In this document: positions 36,256 through 46,456 of the stretch, one piece after another
How positions within the stretch are numbered: the first letter of the stretch is position 1
How the letters are laid out: the number at the start of each line of letters is the position of its first letter
From: Desulfobacteraceae bacterium
Lineage (GTDB): Bacteria; Desulfobacterota; Desulfobacteria; Desulfobacterales; Desulfosarcinaceae
DNA length: 46,642 nucleotides
Direction of reading: 5' to 3'
NCBI GenBank assembly: GCA_027068085.1
Contig: JAMOUQ010000018.1
Span: 1 to 46,642, forward strand
Notes under the pieces: model-generated
Told to the model about the DNA's origin: nothing
Database searches by the model: none
The model's input: the letters and a program-made list of their open reading frames with translations, nothing else
Position numbers and translations under genes: made by a program

Positions 36256-38076
36256 ATGCATGAATTCAAAAAAACGGCCAATCCATTCGATCCCCGCAAG
36301 ATCTGCTCCATTTTGTTGGAGCAGGGGCTGCTTAAATCATCCCATGCCCGTGAAATTCTGAAAAAGAAAGACATATTCCTCGAGCGTTTGAACCGCAGCC
36401 GGTCCCCTGATGCAACCGGCAACGTGGCAGACAGCGGCAAGAATATTATCGATGTCATAGTCTCCCTGAACCTCCGCCGGGCCGACAATCCCAATCTGCC
36501 TCTGGATGAAGAGGTGATCTACCAGGCCCTGGCAAAGAAATGGAAGATCCCGTTTGAACGGATAGATCCGTTGAGACTGGATCTGAACACCGTCACCACA
36601 ACCATTCCGCGCAGCTTTGCCCTGAATCACCTGGTTTTGCCAATCAGGCTCCGGGATTGCAGATTGACCATCGCGACTCCCAATCCCTTCAATGAAGAGG
36701 TTTTCAATGACATCAAACGGGCCTGCAATCTGGAGATCGACGTAGTCGTAAGCCCCAGGACCACAATCCTGAAACTGATAAATGAGTTTTTCGGCTTCAA
36801 ACAGTCCATAGCTGCGGCCAAAGATCAGTTCAGCGGGCCGTCGGTGGACCTTGGAAACCTGGAACAGTATGTCCGGCTCAAGTCCCTGGAGGAACTGCCC
36901 TCCAATGATCATCATATAGTAAATGCGGTCAACCACCTGTTCGTTTATGCTTTCGATCAGAAGGCCAGTGATATCCACATCGAGCCCAAGCGGGAACACA
37001 GCCTGGTAAGGATGCGGATCGACGGGGTCTTGCATACGGTCTACAAGTTGCCCAAAGCAGTTCATTCCGCGATTGTCAGCCGAATCAAGAACCTGGCCCG
37101 GATGGACATGGCCGAGAAGCGCCGGCCCCAGGACGGGCGGATAAAGACAGACAAGGGGGATGTGGAGGCCGAAATCCGCGTTTCCACCATCCCGGTTGCC
37201 TTCGGCGAAAAGATCGTCATGCGGATCATGGATCCCGACATCCTTTTCACCGATCTTGAAAGGCTCGGTTTCGATGAAAAGGAGCTGGAGGTCTATCGCC
37301 GGATGGCGTCCATGCCACACGGTATAATCCTGGTGTGCGGGCCGACCGGTTCAGGTAAGTCGACTACCCTTTACAGCACCCTGAATTCGATCAATTCACC
37401 GGAAATAAACATCACCACAATCGAAGAGCCGATTGAGATGGTGCACGAAGATTTCAACCAGATTGCGGTACAGCCCCAGCTGGGAATCACTTTTGGCTCC
37501 ATCTTGCGCAACATCCTGCGCCAGGACCCGGACATAATCATGATCGGTGAGATGCGCGACCTGGAAACGGCCGAAAATGCCATTCAGGCCGCCCTGACCG
37601 GGCACCTGGTGTTTTCCACGCTGCATACCAACGATGCGCCGTCTTCGATCATCAGGCTCCTGGATCTGGGGGTGCCCCATTTTCTCCTGCAGTCGACCCT
37701 GGTGGGAGTAATGGCCCAGAGACTGGTGCGTAAGATATGCGTCTATTGCAAGGAAGAATTTACAGTAGAACCCGATTACTTGTCCGAGCAGGGGATTTCC
37801 CTGCCCGATGACAGGGACCGGCTTACGCTTTTCCGGGGCAGAGGGTGCCCCAAATGCCGCGGTACGGGGTATCTGGGACGTACCGGGATCCACGAGATCT
37901 TGAAATACTCCGACCGCATTCGGGCTTTGACGACTCCTGATACAGACGTCAATGCCATACGCCTGCAGGCCCGCAAAGAAGGAATGCATACTTTGCGGGA
38001 AAGCGCTGTCAAAAAGCTGCTTGCAGGTATAACTACCTATCAGGAGGTGCTCAGGGTCACCTGGGATACCGATTGA
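36256..38076 (+). CDS. GspE/PilB-family secretion or pilus ATPase
   Basis: A 606-residue traffic ATPase. The N-terminal part (about 20-200) resembles the GspE/MshE N-domain. The core has KASDIHIEP, RIDGVLH, Walker A CGPTGSGKSTTLY, Asp box TIEEPIEM, Walker B ILRQDPDIIMIGEMRD and the His box LTGHLVFSTLHTND. The zinc tetracysteine is present (CVYC and CPKCRGTGYLGRTG). No gsp or pil partner genes are nearby; the only neighbour is the unknown 694-residue protein. I chose the ATG at 36256; an ATG at 36199 would overlap the upstream gene by 52 bases. Ribosome sites are weak for both. Confidence 0.9.
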   Translation: MHEFKKTANPFDPRKICSILLEQGLLKSSHAREILKKKDIFLERLNRSRSPDATGNVADSGKNIIDVIVSLNLRRADNPNLPLDEEVIYQALAKKWKIPFERIDPLRLDLNTVTTTIPRSFALNHLVLPIRLRDCRLTIATPNPFNEEVFNDIKRACNLEIDVVVSPRTTILKLINEFFGFKQSIAAAKDQFSGPSVDLGNLEQYVRLKSLEELPSNDHHIVNAVNHLFVYAFDQKASDIHIEPKREHSLVRMRIDGVLHTVYKLPKAVHSAIVSRIKNLARMDMAEKRRPQDGRIKTDKGDVEAEIRVSTIPVAFGEKIVMRIMDPDILFTDLERLGFDEKELEVYRRMASMPHGIILVCGPTGSGKSTTLYSTLNSINSPEINITTIEEPIEMVHEDFNQIAVQPQLGITFGSILRNILRQDPDIIMIGEMRDLETAENAIQAALTGHLVFSTLHTNDAPSSIIRLLDLGVPHFLLQSTLVGVMAQRLVRKICVYCKEEFTVEPDYLSEQGISLPDDRDRLTLFRGRGCPKCRGTGYLGRTGIHEILKYSDRIRALTTPDTDVNAIRLQARKEGMHTLRESAVKKLLAGITTYQEVLRVTWDTD

Positions 38077-38096
38077 CTATGGGGCAGCATAAAGAA

Positions 38097-38132
38097 AAAA
38101 AGCCCGGCTGCGCTCGGCAGGCCGGGCTTTTG
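38097..38132. terminator. Bidirectional terminator between the ATPase and LysM genes
   Basis: AGCCCGGC pairs with GCCGGGCT, with an A-run before and a T-rich run after, so it can stop transcription from both convergent genes. Confidence 0.85.
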
Positions 38133-38135
38133 CTT

Positions 38136-39224
38136 TCAATTATCGGTGTCTGATGTGGTTCTTATCCCCTGACCGGGCCGGATTGCCTTGTTGGATTCGG
38201 TTATGAAGACAGTCGAAGTTGTCTTTTCGGTATGCAGTACTATCAACGTGCCTATATCAACCGGGTGGAATGTGGTCGGATCGCCCTTCACCTTCTTGGG
38301 CTTGAAATAGACACTGTAAAGCTGTCCCGCCTCTACATTGTCGTCCTCGCCTTTGTCGATGAACGCTATGCTGTGGTCACCCATCAGGAGGGGGTGCTCT
38401 TCGCCTGCGATGATGGAACCTTCCAGTCCCGGGACCCCTTTCCGTACTGCAAACTTTGGAGACCTGGGCTTGTAGGGCATCACCAGATCGTTTACTTGCA
38501 TGTCGCGGAAACTCTTGATGACCTTGGCCATGGCGTATTCAGGGGTGGCTTTGGTGATTTCAACCACTCCCAGCAGGTAGTGCTGAGTGCCGATGGTCTT
38601 ACGGGAACGGCTGTCGGGGGTGGGAGCCAGGGTGCGGTAAACAGTAAAGCGCGCACCGGGGATGAACCCGGACTTTTGGTCATCGGAGGCGGGACGGATG
38701 TATATTATATCACCGGCGCTGATCATCTTTTTGTCTTCCATGGTCTTGAAAATGACGCCGGTTGGCTTGACGGGCGGCTTGCGGATGAATCCGACCTGGT
38801 CGATGGCCGGAAACTGGAAGTAGCTTTCACTGATTGACGGCGGGGGCGGTTTGATTTCAGCCGATACTTCTACATCCGGCTTTTGGGGCACTATGGCTTT
38901 TGACTCTTCAGGTTTCGTTTTTAGCTGGTCACTTTTTTTGAAAAGTCTGATCCGTTCTCCGGGGTAAATCCAATGCGGGTTGGTTATCTGGTCGTTTTCA
39001 CGCCAGAGGTCCGGCCATTGCCAGGCGGAATCGTTGAACTTCTGGGATATGTCCCAGAGGGTGTCGCCTTTTTTGACGGTGTAGTAGAAACCGGCTTCAA
39101 ATTTGACGTTTTCGTCTTGCTTCGTGCTTTTTTCCTGGGCAGAAACTTCAAAACCGATTGAAATAATTAGAAAACAAATAAGCGCCAGTGCCTTCCTGGC
39201 CCGAATCAAGGCGATGGTTTTCAT
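38136..39224 (-). CDS. Exported LysM-domain protein
   Basis: A 362-residue secreted protein. A signal peptide spans about 1-29 (ALALICFLIISIGF, cleavage near VSAQ). One LysM domain follows at about 47-95 (YTVKKGDTLWDISQKFND through HWIYPGERIRLF), which binds peptidoglycan. A Pro-rich linker leads to a C-terminal region of about 200 residues, mostly beta, that I recall from similar delta-proteobacterial LysM proteins but cannot assign. It is a probable periplasmic or envelope-anchored protein. Confidence 0.85.
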   Translation of the reverse strand: MKTIALIRARKALALICFLIISIGFEVSAQEKSTKQDENVKFEAGFYYTVKKGDTLWDISQKFNDSAWQWPDLWRENDQITNPHWIYPGERIRLFKKSDQLKTKPEESKAIVPQKPDVEVSAEIKPPPPSISESYFQFPAIDQVGFIRKPPVKPTGVIFKTMEDKKMISAGDIIYIRPASDDQKSGFIPGARFTVYRTLAPTPDSRSRKTIGTQHYLLGVVEITKATPEYAMAKVIKSFRDMQVNDLVMPYKPRSPKFAVRKGVPGLEGSIIAGEEHPLLMGDHSIAFIDKGEDDNVEAGQLYSVYFKPKKVKGDPTTFHPVDIGTLIVLHTEKTTSTVFITESNKAIRPGQGIRTTSDTDN

Positions 39225-39275
39225 GGTTCGGCCCCTTTGCTGCCAAATGGTCTTTAAAAAACATTTATTTAAATT

Positions 39276-39305
39276 TCAGTAGCCTATTTTCGGCGTACTT
39301 GTCAA
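39276..39305 (-). promoter_or_regulatory. Promoter for the LysM gene
   Basis: On the minus strand TTGACA (39300-39305) is followed after 18 bases by TACTGA (39276-39281), about 50 bases before the ATG. Confidence 0.45.
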
Positions 39306-39314
39306 GGATGAAAG

Positions 39315-39349
39315 AAAAACCCCCGGCCGGGAAGCCGGCCGGGGGTTTT
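39315..39349 (-). terminator. Intrinsic terminator after groEL
   Basis: AAAACCCCCGGCCGG pairs with CCGGCCGGGGGTTTT around a short loop, a strong hairpin with A-run and T-run on opposite sides; it lies just beyond the groEL stop. Confidence 0.9.
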
Positions 39350-39390
39350 ATACCCTGAATATTGTTTGGCAACAATGTGAAGGCGGATGA

Positions 39391-41034
<1,644 letters not shown>

Positions 41035-41104
41035 TCAACTCCTCCCTCTTAATTACTTGATATCGTATAATGCAAAACAGTTTCAGGTTGTTGGGTCTGG
41101 AAAA

Positions 41105-41123
41105 CCGCGTGGGGCGCACGCGG
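41105..41123 (-). other. Hairpin between groES and groEL
   Basis: CCGCGTG pairs with CACGCGG around five bases in the 132-base spacer. No T-run follows, so it may be an mRNA processing or stability element. Confidence 0.4.
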
Positions 41124-41163
41124 CGGTAACTTGAACCTAAATGTCTCCGGATTTTTTATTCGA

Positions 41164-41454
41164 TCACGATTCGATCACGCCCAGAACATCGTCTTCGCGC
41201 ATGATAAGGTATTCTTCACCATCTATCTTGACCTCTGTTCCGGCGTATTTGCTGAAAAGCACACGGTCACCGGCCTTGATTTCCAGCGGGGTCCTTTTAC
41301 CGTCATCGGCCACTTTGCCGTTTCCGACAGCGATGACCTTGCCTTCGGCCGGTTTTTCCTTGGCGGTGTCGGGAATGATGATGCCGCCTTTGGTCTTGGT
41401 CTCTTCCTCAACCCTCTGTACCAAGATACGATCCTGCAATGGTCTAAGTTTCAT
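41164..41454 (-). CDS. groES: 10 kDa co-chaperonin GroES
   Basis: A 96-residue co-chaperonin that caps GroEL. It has [12 protein letters not shown] at the start, the mobile loop with [13 protein letters not shown], and [27 protein letters not shown] lies nine bases before the ATG. It is the first gene of the groESL pair. Confidence 0.98.
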   Translation of the reverse strand: MKLRPLQDRILVQRVEEETKTKGGIIIPDTAKEKPAEGKVIAVGNGKVADDGKRTPLEIKAGDRVLFSKYAGTEVKIDGEEYLIMREDDVLGVIES

Positions 41455-41544
41455 TTGTCTGTTCTCCCTTTCTCAATGTGAAATCAATAAATTCAAATGG
41501 TGCTCGCAAAAGGAATTCACCTCTGTTTATTTTGCTTTAACCTG

Positions 41545-41573
41545 GTCCGGGGTAAGGCGTCACCCCCTTTCAA
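41545..41573 (-). promoter_or_regulatory. Possible heat-shock (sigma-32 type) promoter for groESL
   Basis: On the minus strand TTGAAA (41568-41573) and CCCCGGAC (41545-41552) are 15 bases apart, resembling the sigma-32 pattern (TTGAAA, CCCCATnT), although the -10 half is imperfect. No CIRCE inverted repeat is seen in this 248-base gap. Confidence 0.4.
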
Positions 41574-41702
41574 TTACTTTTGAAGGCGTATAGCAGAACA
41601 AATATGTTTCTTTGCTATGATTGTCCCGGCAAGTCCGGCTTGCCGTACCGAGTGGTCCCCCTGTCCGGGGGCTTGCTGCAACCGGTGCCAAGATTCAGGC
41701 TG

Positions 41703-41972
41703 TCAATCCGTGCTCTTTGTCCCGGTGGTATTCGACTTTGTTTCGCCTGCCGAAGCATCCTTCTTCTTCTGTTCGGTTTTTCCGGAATTGGCTTTGCGGG
41801 CATAGTCGGTCGCATACCAGCCCGAGCCTTTGAGGTGGAAGGTGCTTTGCGAAATGAGCTTTTGGAGTTTGCCCGAACAATGTTTGCACGTGGTCAGCGG
41901 AGCGTCCGAAATTTTCTGGAAAGCCTCCTCGATTTTTCTACATTTGGTGCACTGGTACTCATAAATGGGCAT
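41703..41972 (-). CDS. FmdB-family zinc ribbon protein
   Basis: An 89-residue protein. The N-terminal zinc ribbon MPIYEYQCTKC has ligands C8, C11, C29 and C32, with the FHLKGSGWYATDY motif typical of the FmdB regulatory-protein family. The C-terminal third is a Lys/Ser/Thr-rich disordered tail. The function of the family is unclear. GGAGG lies 11 bases before the ATG. It is upstream of groES on the same strand. Confidence 0.9.
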   Translation of the reverse strand: MPIYEYQCTKCRKIEEAFQKISDAPLTTCKHCSGKLQKLISQSTFHLKGSGWYATDYARKANSGKTEQKKKDASAGETKSNTTGTKSTD

Positions 41973-42045
41973 TTTCCCAAAACCTCCCTTGCGAAAAGTT
42001 AAGAAAATGTAACCTTAACCGGGCCTTCGGTTGCAAATCTGGACT

Positions 42046-42073
42046 AATATAGTGTGAGATTTTGCGTTGTCAA
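42046..42073 (-). promoter_or_regulatory. Promoter for the FmdB-type gene
   Basis: On the minus strand a consensus TTGACA (42068-42073), 16-base spacer and TATATT (42046-42051) lie about 70 bases ahead of the ATG at 41972. Confidence 0.65.
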
Positions 42074-42149
42074 CCCGGCCCGGTGAATTTTTGGCAGGAT
42101 ATTTTCAGCTGCCGGGAAAGGACGCAGTCAAGGTCTCCGCGAAATGGTG

Positions 42150-42701
42150 TCAGGGGCTTGCCAACCCGTCTATGGGTTCATGCCACCTGGCAAAAAAGGC
42201 CAGCACCTGATCGAGGCCTTCCATCCTGACAGGGCGCAAAACAGAGACGGTATGGCAGTGAACCCGCCTTTCTTCTCTGAGCTTTTCATGATGGGTGGCT
42301 TCGAAATTTTGCAGAAAACGGCTGAAACGGACTATGTGAATAAGTTCGTGAACGATGACGTAAAGGCAGAACGGAAGTAGTTTCAGGTAGGGACTGTCCC
42401 GCAGAGTCTTGAGAATCGTGTGATCCTGCAGGCACACCTTGTAAAAATCGTATCTGTCGGAGCCCAGAGCGGAGCCCTTGGGACTTCCCTGGTACCTGAC
42501 GATTTGGGCAAACGGCCCGTTGATGATTTCACCGGCTTCCAGGTCCCTGAGGGTTTTTATATCGTACTTGGGGCTGCGCCACTGGCTGGGGGACATTTTA
42601 TAATAGTTGCTCACCAGTTCCTCGGCCATATCGGCCGCCTGGTTGACGACGCCAAGCTGGTCCCTGTCGAAGTGAGGCCTATTTGCTGGTCCAACCTTCA
42701 T
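42150..42701 (-). CDS. Conserved-looking protein with HExxH zinc-protease motif
   Basis: A 183-residue soluble protein I cannot place in a named family. It contains HELIH (118-122) in a hydrophobic helix (FCLYVIVHELIHIVRFSRFL), as in zincin metallopeptidases, with acidic residues about 25 positions later (REERRVH) that could supply a third ligand. There is no signal peptide. The ATG at 42701 has only a weak ribosome site. It is divergent from the bS22-like gene. Confidence 0.65.
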   Translation of the reverse strand: MKVGPANRPHFDRDQLGVVNQAADMAEELVSNYYKMSPSQWRSPKYDIKTLRDLEAGEIINGPFAQIVRYQGSPKGSALGSDRYDFYKVCLQDHTILKTLRDSPYLKLLPFCLYVIVHELIHIVRFSRFLQNFEATHHEKLREERRVHCHTVSVLRPVRMEGLDQVLAFFARWHEPIDGLASP

Positions 42702-42852
42702 GAGTTAACCACTAACACCTTTAGAACTTGGTGGCAACGGGTCCGTGCTCCGTCACAGGCCTGCGTCATCGCCCAACATGCAAAAAGGTGTGGACAAACG
42801 CAAAGCTATGGGTTAAGGGAGAAGCCTACATTACAAGCAAGGAGGTGATCCA

Positions 42853-42951
42853 TTGGGCAGCGTTGTCAAAAAGCGTCGCAAAAAGATGCGCAAGCATAAA
42901 CACCGCAAGCTGCTGGCGCGAACCCGCCACCAGCGTAGAAAGGGCAAGTAA
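42853..42951 (+). CDS. bS22-like (AURKAIP1/COX24 domain) ribosomal protein, 32 residues
   Basis: A 32-residue, extremely basic peptide that starts with TTG. AGGAGGTGATCC, a near-perfect Shine-Dalgarno, lies seven bases upstream. The sequence pattern SVVKKRRKKMRKHKHRKL then RTRHQRRKGK is that of the AURKAIP1/COX24 family, which includes bS22 of mycobacterial ribosomes and the mitochondrial mS38. It is expected to bind the decoding region of the small subunit. A strong hairpin follows. It is easily missed by gene callers because of its size and start codon. Confidence 0.85.
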   Translation: MGSVVKKRRKKMRKHKHRKLLARTRHQRRKGK

Positions 42952-42984
42952 CTATGTACGTTCCTGGCCCCGTTCGGATTCCGC

Positions 42985-43031
42985 AACAAGAAAGCACTGT
43001 CTGCGACTGAAAGAGACGGTGCTTTCTTGTT
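42985..43031 (+). terminator. Strong hairpin after the bS22-like gene
   Basis: AACAAGAAAGCACTGTCT pairs with AGACGGTGCTTTCTTGTT (one mismatch) around a short loop. The following GGGGCTTATTTTATT is T-rich but not a clean T-run. It lies between convergent genes and may serve both. Confidence 0.7.
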
Positions 43032-43058
43032 GGGGCTTATTTTATTCCATCCTGGCTG

Positions 43059-44003
43059 TCAGCGGCCCGCCTTGTAATTTTTAAGATATTTAAGAAATTC
43101 GGAATCCGTACTGAACACAAGGGAGCTGTCCTTGCCCAAGGATTTGCCGTAAACCTCCAGGGTCTTGACGAAAGAGTAAAACTCCGGATCGATGTTGTAG
43201 GCTTTCGCATAGATCTTGGTGGCTTCGGCGTCCGCCTTGCCTTTTATTTCCTGGGAGCGCCGGTAGGCTTCCGAGAGGATCTTTTTCAGGTCGCGTTCTT
43301 TTTCTCCGAGAATCTTGCGGGCTTCCCCCTTGCCTTCCGAGCGGAATTTTTCGGCTATCTGCTTCCGTTCGGCAATCATCCGGCTGTATACGGATTCCCT
43401 TACTTCCCGGACGTAATTGATGCGCTTGATTTTCACGTCGACCAGCTCGATCCCGAACTTGGCCAGCTTGGGCTTGGCTTCTTCCAGGATGTGCTTGCTG
43501 ATCTGTTCGCGTCCTATGGAAATCATGTATGTCCTGGCCTCGTCGTCCCGGAAGTCCTCCAGTCCCACCTCAAAGGTGTCCAGCTCGCGGTTGCTGTTGC
43601 GCACGGCCTCGATTAGACGGTTTGAGGTGATCATGTCGCGGACGGCCGGGTCGATGATCTCATCCAGCCGGTTTTTGGCCCTTACCAGATAACCTATCGA
43701 TTTGAAAAAAACTTCCGGATTGACAATCTTCCAGCGGGCAAAAGTGTCGACCCAGATATAGGTTTTGTCCTTGGTGGGTATCTGGCCGGGATCGCCGTCC
43801 CATTCCTGCAGGTTGCGGGGATAGAAGATGGCTTTTTCTATTATAGGCAGCTTGAACTTCAGGCCGGGGGAGGTGATGGTCCGGTTTACCTTGTCGAATC
43901 TGGTGATAACCACCTGCTGGGTTTCGTCCACCACGAAGGCCGACGCAAAAGCCAGAAAGAGCACCAGGATTACTACAACTATAACTATGCCTTTTGATTT
44001 CAT
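43059..44003 (-). CDS. hflC: Membrane protease regulator HflC
   Basis: A 314-residue SPFH/prohibitin protein with one N-terminal TM helix (about 5-23) and a periplasmic SPFH domain (TRFDKVNRTITSPGLKFKLP), then a long coiled-coil with SEGKGEARKILGEKERDLKKI. With HflK it forms the cage around FtsH that controls its proteolysis. Its ATG overlaps the hflK stop (ATGA). Confidence 0.95.
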   Translation of the reverse strand: MKSKGIVIVVVILVLFLAFASAFVVDETQQVVITRFDKVNRTITSPGLKFKLPIIEKAIFYPRNLQEWDGDPGQIPTKDKTYIWVDTFARWKIVNPEVFFKSIGYLVRAKNRLDEIIDPAVRDMITSNRLIEAVRNSNRELDTFEVGLEDFRDDEARTYMISIGREQISKHILEEAKPKLAKFGIELVDVKIKRINYVREVRESVYSRMIAERKQIAEKFRSEGKGEARKILGEKERDLKKILSEAYRRSQEIKGKADAEATKIYAKAYNIDPEFYSFVKTLEVYGKSLGKDSSLVFSTDSEFLKYLKNYKAGR

Positions 44004-45043
44004 TTTTCAGTTCCGATATTTTCTTGGCCGAGTCTTAGAAGCGGCAGAAGGTTTTTCTGGTTTTCGTCGATAATGAACTTCTTGCCTAACTTGGGAAGTA
44101 ATTCCCCCATGGTTTCCAGATAAAGCCTGCGCCTTGTTACATCCTTGGATTCCACATAAGCCTTGTACATGGAAATGAAACGCGATGCGTCACCCTTGGC
44201 CCGGTTGATACGGTCCAGGGCATAGCCCTCGGCCCCCTTGATCATCCTTTCGGCGTCACCCCGGGCCGCCGGAATCGCCTTGTTGTAGTCCTCCTTGGCC
44301 TGGTAGATCATCTTTTCCTTTTCCTGGATGGCCTGGTTGACTTCGTTGAACGACGGCTGAACAGGGCCGGGGACGTTTGTCCGTTTCATCTCGACGTTGA
44401 CTATTTTGATGCCGGCTTCGGCCTTGTCCAGTTCGTTCTGGAGAACCTGCTGGGCGGCGTTGGCTATTTCACTGCGTTTGGTTATCACCTCGTTTATGCT
44501 GCGGTCTCCAACGATCAGCCGCATGCTGGCTTCGGAAAGATCACGCAACAGGCCCTGAACGTCTTTTACCTTGAACAGGAAATTGTATGGATCCTTGATC
44601 CGGTACTGGACGATCCAGGGGACCACTGCAACGTTGAGATCGCCGGTCAGCATCAGCGATGAGGTGGCGGCATCTCCAGCGCGGTAGCGTTTAAGGCTGG
44701 TGTCGCTCGGCGACCCCATGCCGAACTCTTCCTTGTAGACCCGGTCGATCCTGACCTTGGTTACTTTTTCGATGCCGAAAGGCAACTTGAAGTTGAGCCC
44801 GGGCTGTGCGATACGGACAAACTTTCCGAACTGCTGGATGACACCGACCGAACCCGATTCTATGGTGAAGATGGCTGAATAGGCCGCAACCGCAAGGACC
44901 ACCACGACTATGGCGATTAAGGGGCCGCCGGGTATATTGACTTTCTTGATCTGTCTTACGATATCGTCCATCTGGGGCGGTCCGCCGCCGCTGCGGGGAC
45001 TTTGCTGATGTTGTTGGTTTAATTTCTCCCAGTCCCAACCCAT
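44000..45043 (-). CDS. hflK: Membrane protease regulator HflK
   Basis: A 347-residue SPFH protein. It has a short Gly/Gln-rich cytoplasmic N-terminus (MGWDWEKLNQQ), a TM helix at about 39-62, the SPFH domain (GSVGVIQQFGKFVRIAQPGLNFKLPFGIEKV, read in parts) and a coiled-coil (YNKAIPAARGDAERMIKGAEGYA). It is the first gene of the hflKC pair. E. coli hflK is larger (419 residues), mainly in the N-terminus. Confidence 0.95.
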   Translation of the reverse strand: MGWDWEKLNQQHQQSPRSGGGPPQMDDIVRQIKKVNIPGGPLIAIVVVVLAVAAYSAIFTIESGSVGVIQQFGKFVRIAQPGLNFKLPFGIEKVTKVRIDRVYKEEFGMGSPSDTSLKRYRAGDAATSSLMLTGDLNVAVVPWIVQYRIKDPYNFLFKVKDVQGLLRDLSEASMRLIVGDRSINEVITKRSEIANAAQQVLQNELDKAEAGIKIVNVEMKRTNVPGPVQPSFNEVNQAIQEKEKMIYQAKEDYNKAIPAARGDAERMIKGAEGYALDRINRAKGDASRFISMYKAYVESKDVTRRRLYLETMGELLPKLGKKFIIDENQKNLLPLLRLGQENIGTEK

Positions 45044-45074
45044 TTTTCTGATTCCAATTCTGTCAGGTTATTGG

Positions 45075-45102
45075 TTGACACAAATTTACACTGATCTATA
45101 TA
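45075..45102 (+). promoter_or_regulatory. Plus-strand promoter in the hflK-dciA gap
   Basis: TTGACA (45075-45080), 16 bases, then TATATA (45097-45102). It lies about 265 bases ahead of the DciA-like gene. The 323-base gap holds no obvious ORF; it also contains a small hairpin (45104-45116) and TTATGTCATAA, a near palindrome, near 45122. Confidence 0.5.
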
Positions 45103-45366
45103 GCCTTAGAAAGGCAAAATGGTTATGTCATAAGGATAATCGGCCTGGTTGCACTTTATGGCCCGGAAACCAAGTGGCAAACAGTAAATAGAGTAAGGGC
45201 CAGCCGGGTCCAAGTCAAGCAAAAAGGCATATGCCGGCCTGTCGAAACCATTGGTCTGCCCCTGGATGTGAATGCCGGAGGCGGAAACCGGAGAAGACCC
45301 GAAGTAAACAGCCTCATTCGGGAAGTGGCAGTTTGCGGCAGGATATCATGATGAAAGGCGGATTTC

Positions 45367-45687
45367 ATGGGGCGTAAGAGAAAAAACAATTCCGACCTGA
45401 TGCAGATCGGCGGGATAATCGAGGATCTTGTCAGAAACATGCGTCCCCTGCGCGACCAGCAGATGGTCGAAATCTGGGACCTGTGGGGAAAGGTTCTCGA
45501 TCCTTCCATCGTGGAAAATGCCAGGCCGGCAGCTTTCCGGGGCGGCAGCCTGATCGTCCATGTGGCCGGTTCGACCTGGGTTCAACACTTGCGCTTCATG
45601 GAAAGCCAGATCGTGGATAAGCTCAACCAGGCTTACGGATCAGAGCTGGTGGAGACCATTTCTTTCAAAATCGGCAAGATAGGGTAG
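45367..45687 (+). CDS. DciA-like (DUF721) protein
   Basis: A 106-residue protein with the DUF721/DciA pattern: LVRNMRPLRDQQMVEIWDLWGKVLDPSIVENARPAAFRGGSLIVHVAGSTWVQHLRF in outline, a KH-like fold. DciA loads the replicative helicase in bacteria lacking DnaC. Six bases separate it from the TrmN6-like gene. Confidence 0.8.
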   Translation: MGRKRKNNSDLMQIGGIIEDLVRNMRPLRDQQMVEIWDLWGKVLDPSIVENARPAAFRGGSLIVHVAGSTWVQHLRFMESQIVDKLNQAYGSELVETISFKIGKIG

Positions 45688-45693
45688 CAGGCC

Positions 45694-46419
45694 ATGAAGC
45701 CCGGCTGTACGGCTGACAGTTTTTTCAATGGCAGGCTGCGTATCTGCCAGATGCAAGACGGCTATCGTTTTTCTATCGATGCCGTTTTACTGGCTGACTT
45801 TTGCCGGCCGCGGCCCCAAGACAGGATTCTGGACATCGGAGCCGGCTGCGGAATAATATCCCTTCTGCTGGCCTGGCGACATCCCGGCATCAGGCTGGTG
45901 GGCGTGGAAGCCCAGGCCGAGCTTGCGGAGCTGGCCGTTTTCAATGTCAGGCAAAACAGGATGGAGGACAGAATTGCGATCGCCAATAAGGATATAAAGG
46001 ATTTCAGGCCTTCGGGCGGGGAAGGACTTTTTGACGGTATCGTTTCGAACCCTCCATACAGGAGGGCCTTTTCGGGCCGAATAAATCCCGACCGCCAGAA
46101 AGCCTTGGCCCGGCACGAAATATTGCTTACCCTGGACAGCCTGCTGGACCGGGTACGGGCTTTGCTGAAAACCGCCGGTTGGTTTGCCCTGGTTTATCCG
46201 GCCGAGCGTGCGGCCGAGCTTTTGGAATCCATGCGAAGGGTGAATATCGAACCCAAGCGTTTGCGCCCGGTATATTCCACCATGGAATCACCGGCCCGGC
46301 TGGTATTGGTGGGAGGTGTCAAAGCCGGCCGGCCCGGTCTTAACATTGAACCGCCCCTGGTGATTTACGGCAACGATGGCCGTTATACGGGCGAGTTGGC
46401 GGCCATGATGATGAACTGA
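45694..46419 (+). CDS. TrmN6-like tRNA adenine-N6 methyltransferase
   Basis: A 241-residue SAM-dependent methyltransferase. QMQDGYRFSIDAVLLADF precedes motif I ILDIGAGCGIISLLLA, and the N6-adenine catalytic motif NPPY is at about 114-117 (IVSNPPYRRA). This matches the YfiC/TrmN6 family, which methylates A37 of tRNA-Val. The start is ATG 6 bases after the DciA-like stop; substrate is inferred. Confidence 0.85.
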   Translation: MKPGCTADSFFNGRLRICQMQDGYRFSIDAVLLADFCRPRPQDRILDIGAGCGIISLLLAWRHPGIRLVGVEAQAELAELAVFNVRQNRMEDRIAIANKDIKDFRPSGGEGLFDGIVSNPPYRRAFSGRINPDRQKALARHEILLTLDSLLDRVRALLKTAGWFALVYPAERAAELLESMRRVNIEPKRLRPVYSTMESPARLVLVGGVKAGRPGLNIEPPLVIYGNDGRYTGELAAMMMN

Positions 46420-46456
46420 ACCGGTGGCCTTAATCCGGTTCGGGAACACAGTACTG

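Noticed and set aside
41455-41702. CIRCE operator before groES
   Set aside because: I searched for TTAGCACTC/GAGTGCTAA halves and found none; only an unpaired GTGCTCG is present.
42728-43084. 118-residue plus-strand frame
   Set aside because: It overlaps the bS22-like gene in another frame, crosses its terminator and has no ribosome site.
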